Origin: Brevibacterium casei CIP 102111 | Lineage (GTDB): Bacteria; Actinomycetota; Actinomycetes; Actinomycetales; Brevibacteriaceae | DNA: 64,000 nt | Direction: 5' to 3' | Assembly: GCF_900169275.1 (NCBI RefSeq) | Contig: NZ_FXZC01000005.1 | Span: 186,001-250,000 of the forward strand | Shown: positions 1 to 9,329 of the stretch, in pieces | How positions within the stretch are numbered: the stretch's first letter is position 1 | Layout: the number at the start of each line of letters is the position of its first letter | Program-made: the position numbers and the translations under genes | Notes under the pieces: model-generated | Database searches by the model: none | What the model was told of the DNA's origin: nothing | The model's input: the letters and a program-made list of their open reading frames with translations, nothing else

Positions 1-516
1 GCCGTCGGCTTCATCGACCTCGTCTCGTACACGCGGCTGTCGCAGAAGATGGAGCCGAGGCAGCTGGCGAACATGGTCCAGGAGTTCCAGGGCATCTGCT
101 ACAACATCGTCGCCACCGGCGGCGGGCGCATCATCAAGACCGTCGGCGACGAGGTGTTCTTCGCAGCCGAGACCCCGCTGGCCGGCGCGGAGATCGCGAT
201 GTCGCTCATGGAGCGCGTCACCGCGGCCGCCGATCTGCCGCAGGCACGGGTCGGGTTCGTGTGGGGGCGGGTGCTCTCGCGCCTCGGCGACATCTTCGGC
301 TCGAGCGTCAACCTGGCAGCGCGGCTGACCGCCGTCGCCGAACCGGGAACGATCTTCACCGACGAGGAGACCGCGCGGGTGCTCTCGACCTCCGACGCCT
401 ACGTCTTCGAACCGCGTGGCTCGCTCACTCTCCAGGGACTCGGCGAGACCGGGATCTGCCGGATGGAGCGCGGCACCGCGGCACGGATGAAGCTCGACCT
501 CGACGACGAATCGTAG
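1..516 (+). CDS. Class III adenylate/guanylate cyclase, C-terminal part (5' end outside window)
   Basis: The frame is open from base 1, so the gene starts left of the window; 171 residues are visible. They form most of a class III nucleotidyl cyclase domain, which makes cAMP or cGMP from the NTP. FIDLVSYTRLS at the left edge carries the first metal-binding Asp, VGDEVFF the second (visible residue 50), and SSVNLAARLTA (about residues 102-112) the Asn and Arg that stabilise the transition state in this family. All key residues seen are present, so the domain looks active. The substrate-selecting positions cannot be judged with confidence. N-terminal regulatory domains, usual in actinobacterial cyclases, would be off the window. 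It ends at TAG and faces parC; the gap between the two carries repeats. Confidence 0.85.
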   Translation, partial: AVGFIDLVSYTRLSQKMEPRQLANMVQEFQGICYNIVATGGGRIIKTVGDEVFFAAETPLAGAEIAMSLMERVTAAADLPQARVGFVWGRVLSRLGDIFGSSVNLAARLTAVAEPGTIFTDEETARVLSTSDAYVFEPRGSLTLQGLGETGICRMERGTAARMKLDLDDES

Positions 517-633
517 GTTCGGCGGCGCGGCGGCGCGGCGAGGAGCGGGACGGATGCTGCGGCTTTCTTACCTCGCACCCTTGGCGCCGGAGCCTCCCCT
601 TGGCGGAGAGTATTTCGCATCCCGCCCACTCAG

Positions 634-932
634 CGCATCCCGCCCTCTTAGCCCCAAAACCTCCCGTTGCACGGGGCGGATTAGGCGCCGCGGGTGCGGG
701 TTGCGGAGCGATCGGGATGACGTGGCGTCCGGGGTGCGACATGACGCTACGGGTAGGACGTGCTGCTGCGAGTATGCGGCCGAGCGCCGCCATTCGCATC
801 CCGCCCTCTTAGCGTTAAAACCTCCCGTTGCAAGGAGAGGTTTTGTTGCTACGGGTATGGGATGCGGAGCGTACGGGATGACGTGGCGTCCGGGGTGCGA
901 CACGACGCTACGGGTAGGACGTGCTGCGGCGG
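634..932. repeat. Two imperfect tandem copies of a ~137-bp repeat
   Basis: Copy 1 spans about 634-770 and copy 2 about 795-932, a period of 161 bases. Both begin CGCATCCCGCCCTCTTAG, share AAAACCTCCCGTTGCA, diverge in the middle, then share a long block running from TGCGGAGCG through GGATGACGTGGCGTCC and GGGGTGCGAC to CTACGGGTAGGACGTGCTGC. A shorter fragment of the left end (GCATCCCGCCC) precedes copy 1 at about 618. Function unknown; the copies lie between convergent genes. Confidence 0.8.
817..844. terminator. Hairpin in repeat copy 2, possible terminator
   Basis: AAAACCTC (817-824) pairs perfectly with GAGGTTTT (837-844) around a 12-base loop. On the plus strand the 3' arm ends in TTTT, as in an intrinsic terminator. 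The partner arm is absent from repeat copy 1, so the hairpin is specific to copy 2. Confidence 0.45.
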
Positions 933-964
933 GAACGTACGCGCGTTCCCGCACGTGTCCGCCG

Positions 965-3700
965 TCAGAACAGCGCTGAGTCGTCGCCGTCGTCCTCATC
1001 GTCTTCGTCGTGGGAGACGATGACGCCGTTGTCCGTGTCGATGCGGGCGCGCGAGATCGCCTCGCGGGCGTCGTCGGCATCGAGGTCGAGACCGTCGAGG
1101 CTCGTGGCGAGCCCGCCGGAACCTGCCGCCTGAGGCGAACCGCTGCCCGAAGCACCGCTGTCGCCCCGAACGCTTTCGCCGGAGCGTCTGCTGCCCGCCG
1201 ACGCGCCCCCGGAGCCATCGGCCGCCGCACCATCGGTGCCACCGCCGCCGGTGACGTCCTCGCCCGGTTCGCCGAGGCGGGGGAGCGTGCCGATGACGTC
1301 GATCTTGGACTCGAGCGGGGACCCCGTCCCGTCACGGCGCGACATCTCACCGGGCAGCGTGCGTGCGCCTCCGGCCTGCGCCGCCGCCTGCGGGGAGTCG
1401 CCGACCCAGGCGAGCGAGAGCTCGGTCTCGCCCTTGAGGAACTTGTGGGCGCGCACACCCGAGGTGGCCCGTCCCTTCGTGGGGAACTCGACGAACTCGC
1501 TCACCTTGATCGACGAGGACGGCGCACCGTAGAAGTTCTCGCCGCTGGCGATCGTCACGACTGACAGCGACATCTCCTCATCGGGTTCGCGGGGGACGGC
1601 CCCGAAGAAGATCGCCTTCGCCTCGGCGCCGAGCTTGATGCCGGCGACCCCCGAGGCGTTCCATCCCTGGGCCCGCAGGCCTGCGGCGTCGAAGGCGAGC
1701 AGCTGCGCGGCCGAGGTGACGAAGACGGCGAGCGAGGCGTCGATGTCGCGGGGCTGAGCGACGCCGATGACGGTGTCCTTGCCCTTGAGGGCGATCGCGT
1801 CCCATTCCGACTTGTTCGGACGGCCCGCCACGGACACGCGCTTGACGACGCCCTCGGCTGTGCCGAGGAGGAACTCGCGCTCGAGGTCGATGAGCCCGAT
1901 GACCTTCTCGTTCTTCTCGAGCGCCGCGTACTCGGCGACCTTCACCCCGCCGGCGACGTTGGGCCGCGAGGCACCGGGCGGCAGCGCGGGAAGGTCGACG
2001 ACATCGATGAGGTGGAGGGTGCCGGTCGAGGTCAGCGCCCCGACCTTGCCCTGAGTCGTCGCGACCACCTCGGAGACGAGGGCGTCGTGGCTCGCGCGTT
2101 TGCCCGAGCGGGCGAGCACCGCGGCATCCGAGGTGCGGGCGATCCGACCGGAGGTCGAGAGGAGCACGCGGGTCGGTGCATCGGCGATCCGCAGGTTCTC
2201 CGGGGCCTTCTTCCCCTTCGCCGTGAGCTCCTTCATCGCCCCTTCGATGAGGACGGTCCGGCGGGGCGTGCCGATGATCTCCGCGGTCGCCTCGAGTTCG
2301 GAGGCGACGAGCTCGCGCAGCTTCGCCTCGTCGGCGAGGAGGCTCTCGAGGTAGTCGATGCGCTCCTTGAGCTCGTCGCGCTCGGCCTCGAGTTCGAGAC
2401 GCGAGAACTTCGTCAGCCGCCGCAGCTGCAGGTCGAGGATGTAGGTGGCCTGGAGCTCCGAGAGGTCGAAGACGTCCATGAGCCTCGTCCGCGCGGTCGC
2501 GGCGTCATCGGAGGAGCGGATGAGCTGGATGACCTCATCGATGTCGAGGATCGCGATGAGCAGACCCTCGACGAGGTGGAGGCGGTCCTTGGCCTTGCGC
2601 AGCTGGAAGACCGTGCGCCGGCGCACGACGTCGATGCGGTGGGTGAGGTAGACGGTGAGGAGCTCGCGCAGCCCGAGGGTGCGCGGCTGGCCCTCGACGA
2701 GGCAGACGTTGTTGATCCCGAAGGACTCCTCGAGCGGGGTCTGCCGGTAGAGCTCGGCGAGGACCGCCTCCGGGTTGAAGCCGTTCTTGATCCCGATGAC
2801 GAGCCGCAGGCCGTTCTTCCGGTCCGAGTAGTCGTCGATCGAGGCGATGCCGGTGAGCTTCTTCGCCCCGACGGCGTCCTTAACCTTCGCGACTACCTTC
2901 TCCGGTCCCACGAGGTAGGGCAGCTCGGTGACGACGATGCCCTTGCGCCTGGCGTTGATGTTCTCGATCGAGACCGTCGCCCGGGTCCGGAAGGTTCCGC
3001 GGCCGGTCTCGTAGGCCTCCCGGACGCCGTCGAGGCCGATGATCCGCCCGCCTGTGGGCAGGTCGGGTCCCGGGATGAAGCGCATGAGCTCGGCGAGGTC
3101 GGCGTCGGGATTGCGGATGAGGTGGCTGCACGCGGCGATGACCTCACCCGGGTTGTGCGGGGCCATGTTCGTCGCCATGCCCACGGCGATGCCCGAGGCC
3201 CCGTTGATGAGGAGGTTGGGGAACGCGGCGGGCAGGACGTCGGGCTGGGTGAGCGTGTTGTCGTAGTTGGGGACGAAGTCGACGACCTCTTCGTCGAGGC
3301 CGGCGATCATCTGCATCGACGCCGTCGTCAGCCTCGCCTCGGTGTAGCGGGGGGCGGCGGGTCCGTCGTCGAGGGAACCGAAGTTGCCGTGGCCGTCGAC
3401 GAGGGGGACCCGCATGATGAAGTCCTGGCTGAGCCGCACGAGCGCGTCATAGATCGCGGAGTCGCCGTGCGGGTGGAGCTTGCCCATGACGTCACCGACG
3501 ATGCGCGAGGACTTGACGTGGCCGCGGTCGGGTCGCAGTCCCATGTCGCCCATCTGGTAGACGATGCGCCTCTGCACCGGCTTGAGGCCGTCACGGGCGT
3601 CGGGCAGAGCTCTCGAATAGATGACCGAGTAGGCGTACTCGAGGTAGGAACTCTCCATCTCCGCCGAGACGTCGACATCGATGACTCTGCCTTCGGTCAT
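965..3700 (-). CDS. parC: DNA topoisomerase IV subunit A (ParC)
   Basis: Breakage-reunion subunit of a type IIA topoisomerase; with ParE it decatenates daughter chromosomes. From the chosen start (911 aa) the catalytic tyrosine is Tyr119 in APRYTEARL, and [15 protein letters not shown] is the quinolone-resistance region, with drug-contacting positions Ser81 and Asp85 in wild-type form. The C-terminal half is the beta-pinwheel domain. I find no QRRGGKG GyrA-box, which favours ParC over GyrA. The last ~120 residues are low-complexity and end in a strongly acidic tail ([10 protein letters not shown]). I chose ATG at 3700 because CAGGAG (3705-3710) lies 4 bases upstream; the frame also has an ATG at 3718 without such a site. 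parE is not in the window. Confidence 0.88.
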   Translation of the reverse strand: MTEGRVIDVDVSAEMESSYLEYAYSVIYSRALPDARDGLKPVQRRIVYQMGDMGLRPDRGHVKSSRIVGDVMGKLHPHGDSAIYDALVRLSQDFIMRVPLVDGHGNFGSLDDGPAAPRYTEARLTTASMQMIAGLDEEVVDFVPNYDNTLTQPDVLPAAFPNLLINGASGIAVGMATNMAPHNPGEVIAACSHLIRNPDADLAELMRFIPGPDLPTGGRIIGLDGVREAYETGRGTFRTRATVSIENINARRKGIVVTELPYLVGPEKVVAKVKDAVGAKKLTGIASIDDYSDRKNGLRLVIGIKNGFNPEAVLAELYRQTPLEESFGINNVCLVEGQPRTLGLRELLTVYLTHRIDVVRRRTVFQLRKAKDRLHLVEGLLIAILDIDEVIQLIRSSDDAATARTRLMDVFDLSELQATYILDLQLRRLTKFSRLELEAERDELKERIDYLESLLADEAKLRELVASELEATAEIIGTPRRTVLIEGAMKELTAKGKKAPENLRIADAPTRVLLSTSGRIARTSDAAVLARSGKRASHDALVSEVVATTQGKVGALTSTGTLHLIDVVDLPALPPGASRPNVAGGVKVAEYAALEKNEKVIGLIDLEREFLLGTAEGVVKRVSVAGRPNKSEWDAIALKGKDTVIGVAQPRDIDASLAVFVTSAAQLLAFDAAGLRAQGWNASGVAGIKLGAEAKAIFFGAVPREPDEEMSLSVVTIASGENFYGAPSSSIKVSEFVEFPTKGRATSGVRAHKFLKGETELSLAWVGDSPQAAAQAGGARTLPGEMSRRDGTGSPLESKIDVIGTLPRLGEPGEDVTGGGGTDGAAADGSGGASAGSRRSGESVRGDSGASGSGSPQAAGSGGLATSLDGLDLDADDAREAISRARIDTDNGVIVSHDEDDEDDGDDSALF

Positions 3701-3855
3701 GGAACTCCTGTCACACACTCGCGTCCGCTGTCCCTCAGCGGCGGCACCCGTCGATTCTAGCGTTCGAATCGTGTTCCCAGGCCCACCTCGGGGTCTCGTG
3801 TCGCTTCCGCCCCGCCGAGGCGGTGGTCAGGGGCACCGTGGACGGGAGAGTCCTG

Positions 3856-4407
3856 CTACGAGCGCGGGAGGTCGTTCATCCACTTCGAGAGTTCGCCGAT
3901 GTAGGCCTCGACGTGCTCACGGGAGGGCGAACCGGACATGAGCTCGGCGATCATCATGCCGAGCACCGAGCTGGTGATGCGGCGGGCGAGGTCGGCGTCG
4001 ATGCCGCAGAGGTTCATGACGAACGAGTCGACGGTCGCCATGTTCGACCGCTTCGCCGCGAGCGCCTCCGCCGGAAGCGCGGGGTCGAGGCTGAGCATGA
4101 CGGAGGTGTAGAAGCGGTCACGGTCGGTGGTGAGCAGATCGAAGCACAGTCCGACGGCGGCATCGGCGAGCGGGGTGCCGCCGGCCGCCGTGTTCTCGAC
4201 GAGCCGGTCGAACTGACGGGCGTTGAGTTCGCCGATCCGTTCGAGGATCCCGGTGACGAGGGCGTCGCGGGTGCGGTAGACGTTGGATGTCGACCCCACC
4301 GGCAGCTCTGCCATGGCGTCGACGGCGCGGTGCGTGAGCCCGCGGACTCCCTGCTCGGCGACGACGGCGATCGCGGAATCCGTGACGACATCTTTGCGTG
4401 AGATCAA
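3856..4407 (-). CDS. TetR-family transcriptional regulator
   Basis: A 183-residue one-component repressor-type protein. Residues about 8-55 form a TetR helix-turn-helix (DVVTDSAIAVVAEQG, then GLTHRAVDAMAELPVGS). The rest is an all-helical ligand/dimer domain too variable to assign a ligand. The best start is TTG at 4407, giving the usual TetR length; the frame runs open further upstream (an ATG at 4539 would add 44 residues with no domain similarity). A 17-base palindrome (4434-4450) lies 27 bases upstream and may be its own operator. The gene shares strand with the downstream parC but is separated from it by about 155 bases. Ligand and regulon are unknown. Confidence 0.8.
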   Translation of the reverse strand: MISRKDVVTDSAIAVVAEQGVRGLTHRAVDAMAELPVGSTSNVYRTRDALVTGILERIGELNARQFDRLVENTAAGGTPLADAAVGLCFDLLTTDRDRFYTSVMLSLDPALPAEALAAKRSNMATVDSFVMNLCGIDADLARRITSSVLGMMIAELMSGSPSREHVEAYIGELSKWMNDLPRS

Positions 4408-4787
4408 TGCTCTCTGCCTCGCTCTCGTGGGCGCTCCTGCAGCGCAGGAGTGCCTGCTGACGGTGAATGACCACTGGGGGTCACAGACAGCGGCCGGGTC
4501 CGGCCGCGGGGTTTTGGGCACAAATGCATAACTATTCATGCTCGAACGGATACAGACACTACATGTTCGCTCGGGGGATTGGTATATGACTCGCCAAACT
4601 GCCAGTCGGTTCCCACCAATCGGGTCGCCCGCGCCCATGAGCAGGCGTTTCGACCCGAACAGCGGCACTGTCGTCGCACCGGACGATCCCTGTCGGCCAG
4701 GTGCCGGCCCGGCGGTCCGACGCGGACCCCTGCACCTCCGACGATACCCGAGGTGCGCCGCAGACGTCGGATGTCTCGGCGGAGCCC
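4408..4787. other. 380-base gap upstream of the TetR gene
   Basis: Lies between the 3' end of the acetyltransferase/synthetase gene and the TetR start, both minus strand. The part from 4434 to 4600 is less GC-rich than its surroundings (for example CATAACTATTCATG near 4528) and probably carries the TetR promoter. I see no gene and no strong terminator hairpin. Confidence 0.5.
4434..4450. promoter_or_regulatory. 17-bp palindrome, candidate TetR operator
   Basis: CTCCTGC-AGC-GCAGGAG: 7-base perfect arms with a 3-base spacer, 27 bases upstream of the proposed TTG start of the TetR gene. Position and symmetry fit autorepression; this is inference. Confidence 0.45.
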
Positions 4788-7460
4788 TCAGCTGAGCAGG
4801 CGCCGCGTCGTGTCGATCCGGGTGGCGTCGGCGAGCAGGGAGATGCGGACGTCGAGGATGTAGCTCGTCGTCTCGGTCGCGACGATCGGATGCATCTCGA
4901 TGTCGAGGAGCTGCGGGTGGCGCTCGACGAGGACGGAGAGGCGTTCGAGGACGTCGATGAGGGGGTCGATGTCGACCGGCGGCAGCCCGCGATAGCCGAA
5001 CAGCCTCGGCGAGGACTTGATCGCACGGATCATCTCCCCGGCGTCCTTGTCGGTCAGCGGTGCGACCCGGTGCTCGACGTCGCCGAGGAGCTCGGTCGTG
5101 TCCCCGGCCAGGGAGAACGAGAGCATCGGGCCGAGCAGGCGGTCCTCGCCGGCGCGGATGACGCAGGGCACGCCGGGTGGGGCCATGGCCTGGACGTCGA
5201 TGAGCGGCTCCTCGTCCGAGGGCAGGGAGGCGATGAGGTCCTGGATCGCGGTGAAGTCCTCGGTGAGCTCCTCGGGGGTGTCGATGTTCAGCCGCACACC
5301 GCCGAGCTCCATCCGATGGCGCAGCGACTTCGTCACGGCCTTGAGTGCGACCGGGTAGCCGATCGTCTCCGCGGCCTGCAGCCCTTCGGCGACCGAGGCG
5401 GCCGTGATGTACGGGACGGTCTCGATCCCGTAGCAGGCCAGCAGCTCCCGCGCGCGCTCTCGGGAGAGGACGACGGGACAGCCGGGGGCGGCGCCGGTGA
5501 GCGCCTCATCGACGATCTCGCGCACGCCCTTGTCGTCGAGGTCCTCGATCTCGAGGAAGCGGCCGTGGTCGGCAGAGCGCCAGCGGGCGTAGTCGGTGGC
5601 GCGCGCGAGCGCCCACACGGCGTCCTCGGGTCCCAAGTAGCTCGGCACCGTGTGGGTGACGCGTCTGCCCTCGGAGTCGGTGAGGAAGCTCGTGAGCTCG
5701 TCCTGGACGCCGTGGATGCCGAGGAAGCACGCGACGGTCGTCTTCGCGGACCGTGCGGCGGCCTCGGCGAGACGGGCGGCGATCTCGTTCTCCTCGGCCC
5801 CGGCCGAAGGGGTGAAGGTGACGATGACGGAGTCGATGTCGTCGCGGTCGTACATCGCCTCGAGCGCCTCCCCGAAGGTCTCGGCATCGACCTCGGGATG
5901 GAGGGAGACGACGGCGGATTCGACGGTGAGCCCCTCGGCCCGGGCGCGCTGGACGATGAGCGTCGACAGCGCCGCCGAGTTGCCGATGACACCCACCCGG
6001 CGCCCGGCCGGCAGCGGCTGGGTCGAGAAGACCTGGGCTAAGTCGAAGAGCTGGTGGACGGTGTCGGCACGGACCACGCCCGCCTGACCGAGCACCTGGT
6101 CGAGGGCGTGCGGGGCGAGCGAGGAGGTGCGCACGACGTGCCCGGGCGGCAGCTCGCGCCCCGTGACATCGGACTTGACGACGATGACGGGTTTGACCCG
6201 GGAGACGCGGCGGGCGATGCGGGAGAACTTCCGCGGATTGCCGATCGATTCGAGGTAGAGGCCGACGGTGTGCGTGGCCGGGTCCTCCTCCCAGTACTGG
6301 AGGAGGTCGTTGCCGGAGAGGTCGGCGCGGTTGCCCGCGGAGACGAACGTCGAGATGCCCAGGCCCCGGTTCTTCGCCGTCGCGAGCAGCGCGGTGCCGA
6401 GCGCCCCCGACTGGCTGAAGAGCCCGAGCGTGCCCGGTTCGGGGAGGAACGGGGCGAGCGAGGCGTTGAGCCGGACATCGGGGGCCTCGTTGACGATCCC
6501 GAACGAGTTCGGTCCGATGAGCCGCATCCCGTACGCCCGGGAGGTCGCGACGACCTGCCGCTGCAGCTCGGCGCCGGCGCGTCCGGTCTCGGCGAAGCCC
6601 GAGGAGATGACGAGGACGGCCTTGGCGCCGTGGGCTGCACACTCCTGGACCACCTCGGTGACGGAGTCGGCAGGCACCGCGATGACGGCGAGGTCGGCGG
6701 TGCCCGGCAGATCGCCGAGGCTGGGGTACGCGGGCACGCCCGCGACCTGGTCCGCTTCGGGGTGGACGACCCAGAGCTCGCCGGTGAAATGGGCTGAGAC
6801 GATGTTGCGGATGAGGAGGTTGCCCGTCGAGTTCCGCTTTCGGCTCGCCCCGATGACGACGACCGAGGAGGGATGGAGGACGGTGCGCACGCTCTTCGCC
6901 TCGGCGCGGTGCTCGCGGGTGGCCTGGACCTCGATCGACCGCGCCGTCGGGTCGATGTCGAAGGTCACGGCGACGACCCCGTCGTCGAAGCCGCGACTGA
7001 CCTCGTAGCCGGCGGCCTGGAAGACCTGGAGCATCGAGCGGTTCTGGGGGAGCACCTCGGCGGTGAACTTCCGCAGGCCCGACTCCCGAGCGGCCGCGGC
7101 GAGGTGCTCGAGGAGGATCGAGCCGATCCCGCGCCCCTGGTGGGCGTCGGCGATGTTGAACGCGACCTCCGCCGAGGTGGGGGAGATCCTGTCGTAGCGA
7201 CCGACCCCGATGATGTCGTCGCCGATCGTCATCACCAGCGCCACCCGGTCGTGATGGTCGACGTTGACGAAGCGGTCGAGGTCGCGCTGGGGCAGCTTGG
7301 GCAGGGGCGCGAAGAAGCGCAGATAGATCGACTCCGGCGACTGCGCCTCGTGCATGCGCGCGAGCGCATCGGCGTCGGAGGGCACGATCGGGCGCAGATG
7401 GGCGGTGCCGCCGTCACGGAGGACGACATCGGCTTCCCACCCGGCAGGATAGTCTTCCAT
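4788..7460 (-). CDS. GNAT acetyltransferase / NDP-forming acyl-CoA synthetase-like fusion (Pat-type protein acetyltransferase)
   Basis: An 890-residue fusion. Residues 10-165 are a GNAT domain with the acetyl-CoA loop QGRGIGS (108-114). From about 195 (SSVVVIGAS) follow a CoA-binding Rossmann domain, two succinyl-CoA-ligase-like flavodoxin domains and, from about 660, an ATP-grasp domain. This set of domains is that of Pat/PatZ lysine acetyltransferases, which acetylate and silence AMP-forming acyl-CoA synthetases; the synthetase part of such proteins is usually a non-catalytic sensor. GNAT-first order is the reverse of Salmonella Pat and, as I recall, is the form seen in Streptomyces. A TATGCT box (7467-7472) 6 bases before the ATG suggests a leaderless transcript. 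No sirtuin gene is nearby. Confidence 0.85.
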   Translation of the reverse strand: MEDYPAGWEADVVLRDGGTAHLRPIVPSDADALARMHEAQSPESIYLRFFAPLPKLPQRDLDRFVNVDHHDRVALVMTIGDDIIGVGRYDRISPTSAEVAFNIADAHQGRGIGSILLEHLAAAARESGLRKFTAEVLPQNRSMLQVFQAAGYEVSRGFDDGVVAVTFDIDPTARSIEVQATREHRAEAKSVRTVLHPSSVVVIGASRKRNSTGNLLIRNIVSAHFTGELWVVHPEADQVAGVPAYPSLGDLPGTADLAVIAVPADSVTEVVQECAAHGAKAVLVISSGFAETGRAGAELQRQVVATSRAYGMRLIGPNSFGIVNEAPDVRLNASLAPFLPEPGTLGLFSQSGALGTALLATAKNRGLGISTFVSAGNRADLSGNDLLQYWEEDPATHTVGLYLESIGNPRKFSRIARRVSRVKPVIVVKSDVTGRELPPGHVVRTSSLAPHALDQVLGQAGVVRADTVHQLFDLAQVFSTQPLPAGRRVGVIGNSAALSTLIVQRARAEGLTVESAVVSLHPEVDAETFGEALEAMYDRDDIDSVIVTFTPSAGAEENEIAARLAEAAARSAKTTVACFLGIHGVQDELTSFLTDSEGRRVTHTVPSYLGPEDAVWALARATDYARWRSADHGRFLEIEDLDDKGVREIVDEALTGAAPGCPVVLSRERARELLACYGIETVPYITAASVAEGLQAAETIGYPVALKAVTKSLRHRMELGGVRLNIDTPEELTEDFTAIQDLIASLPSDEEPLIDVQAMAPPGVPCVIRAGEDRLLGPMLSFSLAGDTTELLGDVEHRVAPLTDKDAGEMIRAIKSSPRLFGYRGLPPVDIDPLIDVLERLSVLVERHPQLLDIEMHPIVATETTSYILDVRISLLADATRIDTTRRLLS

Positions 7461-7521
7461 GCCTCAAGCATAGGCGGGCCGCGGACTCGGCACAGGCGGC
7501 GAGTACGGCACAATGGAGTCC
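7461..7521. promoter_or_regulatory. Compact divergent promoter, both sides apparently leaderless
   Basis: The 61 bases separate the Pat-type gene (-) from the DUF5998 gene (+). Minus strand: TATGCT (7467-7472), 6 bases before the ATG. Plus strand: CACAAT (7509-7514), 7 bases before the ATG at 7522. Confidence 0.55.
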
Positions 7522-8109
7522 ATGGCATTACCCGAAGTCCTCGTCCGCGACCTCCAGTCGGCCGGATACTATCCGCAGCTCACCCAGGGCATCCTCGCCG
7601 ACTCCCTCTTCGGCGAGCCGGTGCTCAGCCACTTCGTCCACATCGACACGCACGTCGACATCGAGTCGATCCACCGTCATGTCACCGCCTTCGTCCTCAC
7701 GGAGACGAGGCTGCTGCTCGCCCACGTCGACGACGACCCGGCAGCGGCTCCCGGCGGGAGAGCCAGGGCGGTGACGAGCAGCGAGGACATCGAACTCGAA
7801 CGACTCGGCACCGTCATGGTCGGGCGCACCTTCACCGACCCCGCCTCCTACGCTCCCGGCGATGCTCCCGTCGAGGTCTCGCTCACCCTCTCGTGGGGTG
7901 CCGCCCGCCGCATCGAGGCCTTCCCCGAGACGTGCGGGGACCCCGACTGCATGGGCGATCACGGCTACGGCGGGTCGACGTTCGCCGAGGACGTCGTCCT
8001 CCGCGTCTCCGCCGAAGCCGAAGGGCAGGCGGCCGTCGACCGGATCGCGGCCTTCGCCGACCGGCTGCGTCAGGCCGTCTTCCACGCCCGCCTCCGAGCG
8101 CGTCGCTGA
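7522..8109 (+). CDS. DUF5998 family protein
   Basis: A soluble 195-residue protein of unknown function that I recognise as the actinobacterial DUF5998 family: LPEVLVRDLQSAGYYPQLTQ at the start, LSHFVHIDTHVD, a central ELERLGTVMVGRTF segment and CGDPDCMGDHGYGG near residue 145. The two cysteines and nearby acidic/His residues in that last motif could bind a metal, but this is a guess. No signal peptide or membrane segment. I prefer ATG 7522 to ATG 7513 because of the -10 spacing. Its stop overlaps the start of the phosphodiesterase gene (TGATG), so the two are translationally coupled; this pairing is common in actinobacteria. Confidence 0.8.
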   Translation: MALPEVLVRDLQSAGYYPQLTQGILADSLFGEPVLSHFVHIDTHVDIESIHRHVTAFVLTETRLLLAHVDDDPAAAPGGRARAVTSSEDIELERLGTVMVGRTFTDPASYAPGDAPVEVSLTLSWGAARRIEAFPETCGDPDCMGDHGYGGSTFAEDVVLRVSAEAEGQAAVDRIAAFADRLRQAVFHARLRARR

Positions 8110-9287
8110 TGACCGCCCCCGACACCGACGGCGTCGACCTCTCGACCCTGCTCGGTCCTCCCGACTATGCGGGGCCGCTGCTCTCCGACGTCGTCCCCGC
8201 CGCGTCGCTCGCCCTCGGTGCCGGTCACATCCTCGATGAGACCGCCGGCAGGCGGGCCGAGGGGCTCGGCCTCGACCGGGAGGCGCGCACCGTCGTCGTC
8301 GTCCTCGTCGACGGGCTCGGCGAGGAGCTGCTCAGCCGCAACAGCGGCTACACCCCCTTCTTCCGGTCGCTCGCCTCGACCAGGCGGCCGATCTCGACGG
8401 GATTCCCATCGACGACGGCGAACTCCCTGTCCTCGCTCGCCACCGGTCGTCTGCCCGGAGCCCACGGAGTCGTCGGCTACCGTCTGCTCGACCCCTCCCG
8501 CGACGCCGTGTTCAACCAGCTCACGTGGGACCTCGACGTCGACCCGCTCACGTGGGTGCCCGATGCGACGCTCTTCGAACGCCTCGAGGGCGCCGGCGTC
8601 GACGTCGTCAGCCTCGGCGAGGCGAAGTTCGCCGGGCGCGGCCTCAACCGCGCCTCCCTGCGCGGGGGACGCTTCCGTGCGTCGAAGACGCTCGAGGAGC
8701 GCACCGCGCAGGCGCTGGCCGAGGTCAGGGCGCCGGGCACCCGACTCGTCTACCTCTACTGGGGCAACCTCGACAAGACCGGGCACGTGAGCGGATCGAA
8801 CTCGGCGAACTGGAGCGAGGAGCTCGAACGCATCGACGGCGCGCTCTCCCGTCTCGCCCAGGACCTGCCCCACGATTCGGCGCTCGTCGTCACCGCCGAC
8901 CACGGCATGGTCGACATCGACCATGATCGTCGCCTCGACCTCGTCGACGCCCCCGACCTCAAGGCGGGGCTGCGCCACCTCGGCGGGGAGCCCAGGGCCC
9001 TCCATCTCTACGCGCAGCCCGGCGCCGAGGCCGACGTCGCGGCCGCCTGGACCGAGACCCTGGGCGACCGGGCCCTCGTCCTCCCGCGCGCCGAGGCGAT
9101 CGCCCGCGGCTACTTCGGACCCGTCGATCCGCGGGTGCTCGGCCGCATCGGCGACGTCATCGCCGTGTGCACCGACGGCTTCGCCGTCGTCGACTCGCAG
9201 ACCGAGTCCGCCTCGGCGCTCGCCCTCATCGGACACCACGGAGCGACGACGGACGCCGAACTGCGGATCCCGCTCCTCGTGGTGTGA
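8109..9287 (+). CDS. Type I phosphodiesterase / nucleotide pyrophosphatase (alkaline phosphatase superfamily)
   Basis: 392 residues. The alkaline-phosphatase-superfamily metal site is recognisable in order: VVVVLVDGLG (Asp68), nucleophile region FPSTTANS (Thr102/103), YLYWGNLDKTGHVSG (Asp and His), VVTADHGMVD (Asp-His) and ALIGHHGATTD (His). Such enzymes hydrolyse phosphodiester or pyrophosphate bonds with two metal ions; the substrate is not evident. No signal peptide is seen, so it is probably cytoplasmic. The start overlaps the DUF5998 stop by one base and defines a two-gene operon. The frame is open far upstream, but that part is antisense to the preceding gene and not coding. Confidence 0.87.
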   Translation: MTAPDTDGVDLSTLLGPPDYAGPLLSDVVPAASLALGAGHILDETAGRRAEGLGLDREARTVVVVLVDGLGEELLSRNSGYTPFFRSLASTRRPISTGFPSTTANSLSSLATGRLPGAHGVVGYRLLDPSRDAVFNQLTWDLDVDPLTWVPDATLFERLEGAGVDVVSLGEAKFAGRGLNRASLRGGRFRASKTLEERTAQALAEVRAPGTRLVYLYWGNLDKTGHVSGSNSANWSEELERIDGALSRLAQDLPHDSALVVTADHGMVDIDHDRRLDLVDAPDLKAGLRHLGGEPRALHLYAQPGAEADVAAAWTETLGDRALVLPRAEAIARGYFGPVDPRVLGRIGDVIAVCTDGFAVVDSQTESASALALIGHHGATTDAELRIPLLVV

Positions 9288-9329
9288 GCGCTGCCTTCCG
9301 GGGGAGTGCGCCCGCGACGGTCACCGCTG

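Larger units (their letters stand above)
517..964. other. Convergent intergenic region with repeats, no gene seen
   Basis: About 450 bases between the cyclase (+) and parC (-), which point towards each other. I see no credible coding sequence. The region holds a duplicated block (634-770 and 795-932) and one perfect hairpin (817-844), and presumably ends transcription from both sides. Confidence 0.7.

Noticed and set aside
965..3700. GyrA instead of ParC
   Set aside because: The N-terminal half cannot decide, but no GyrA-box (QRRGGKG) is present in the C-terminal domain, and the acidic tail is unlike typical GyrA. It remains a moderate call.
3701..3718. Start of parC at ATG 3718
   Set aside because: It would place the strong CAGGAG ribosome site inside the coding region; ATG 3700 has it at good distance.
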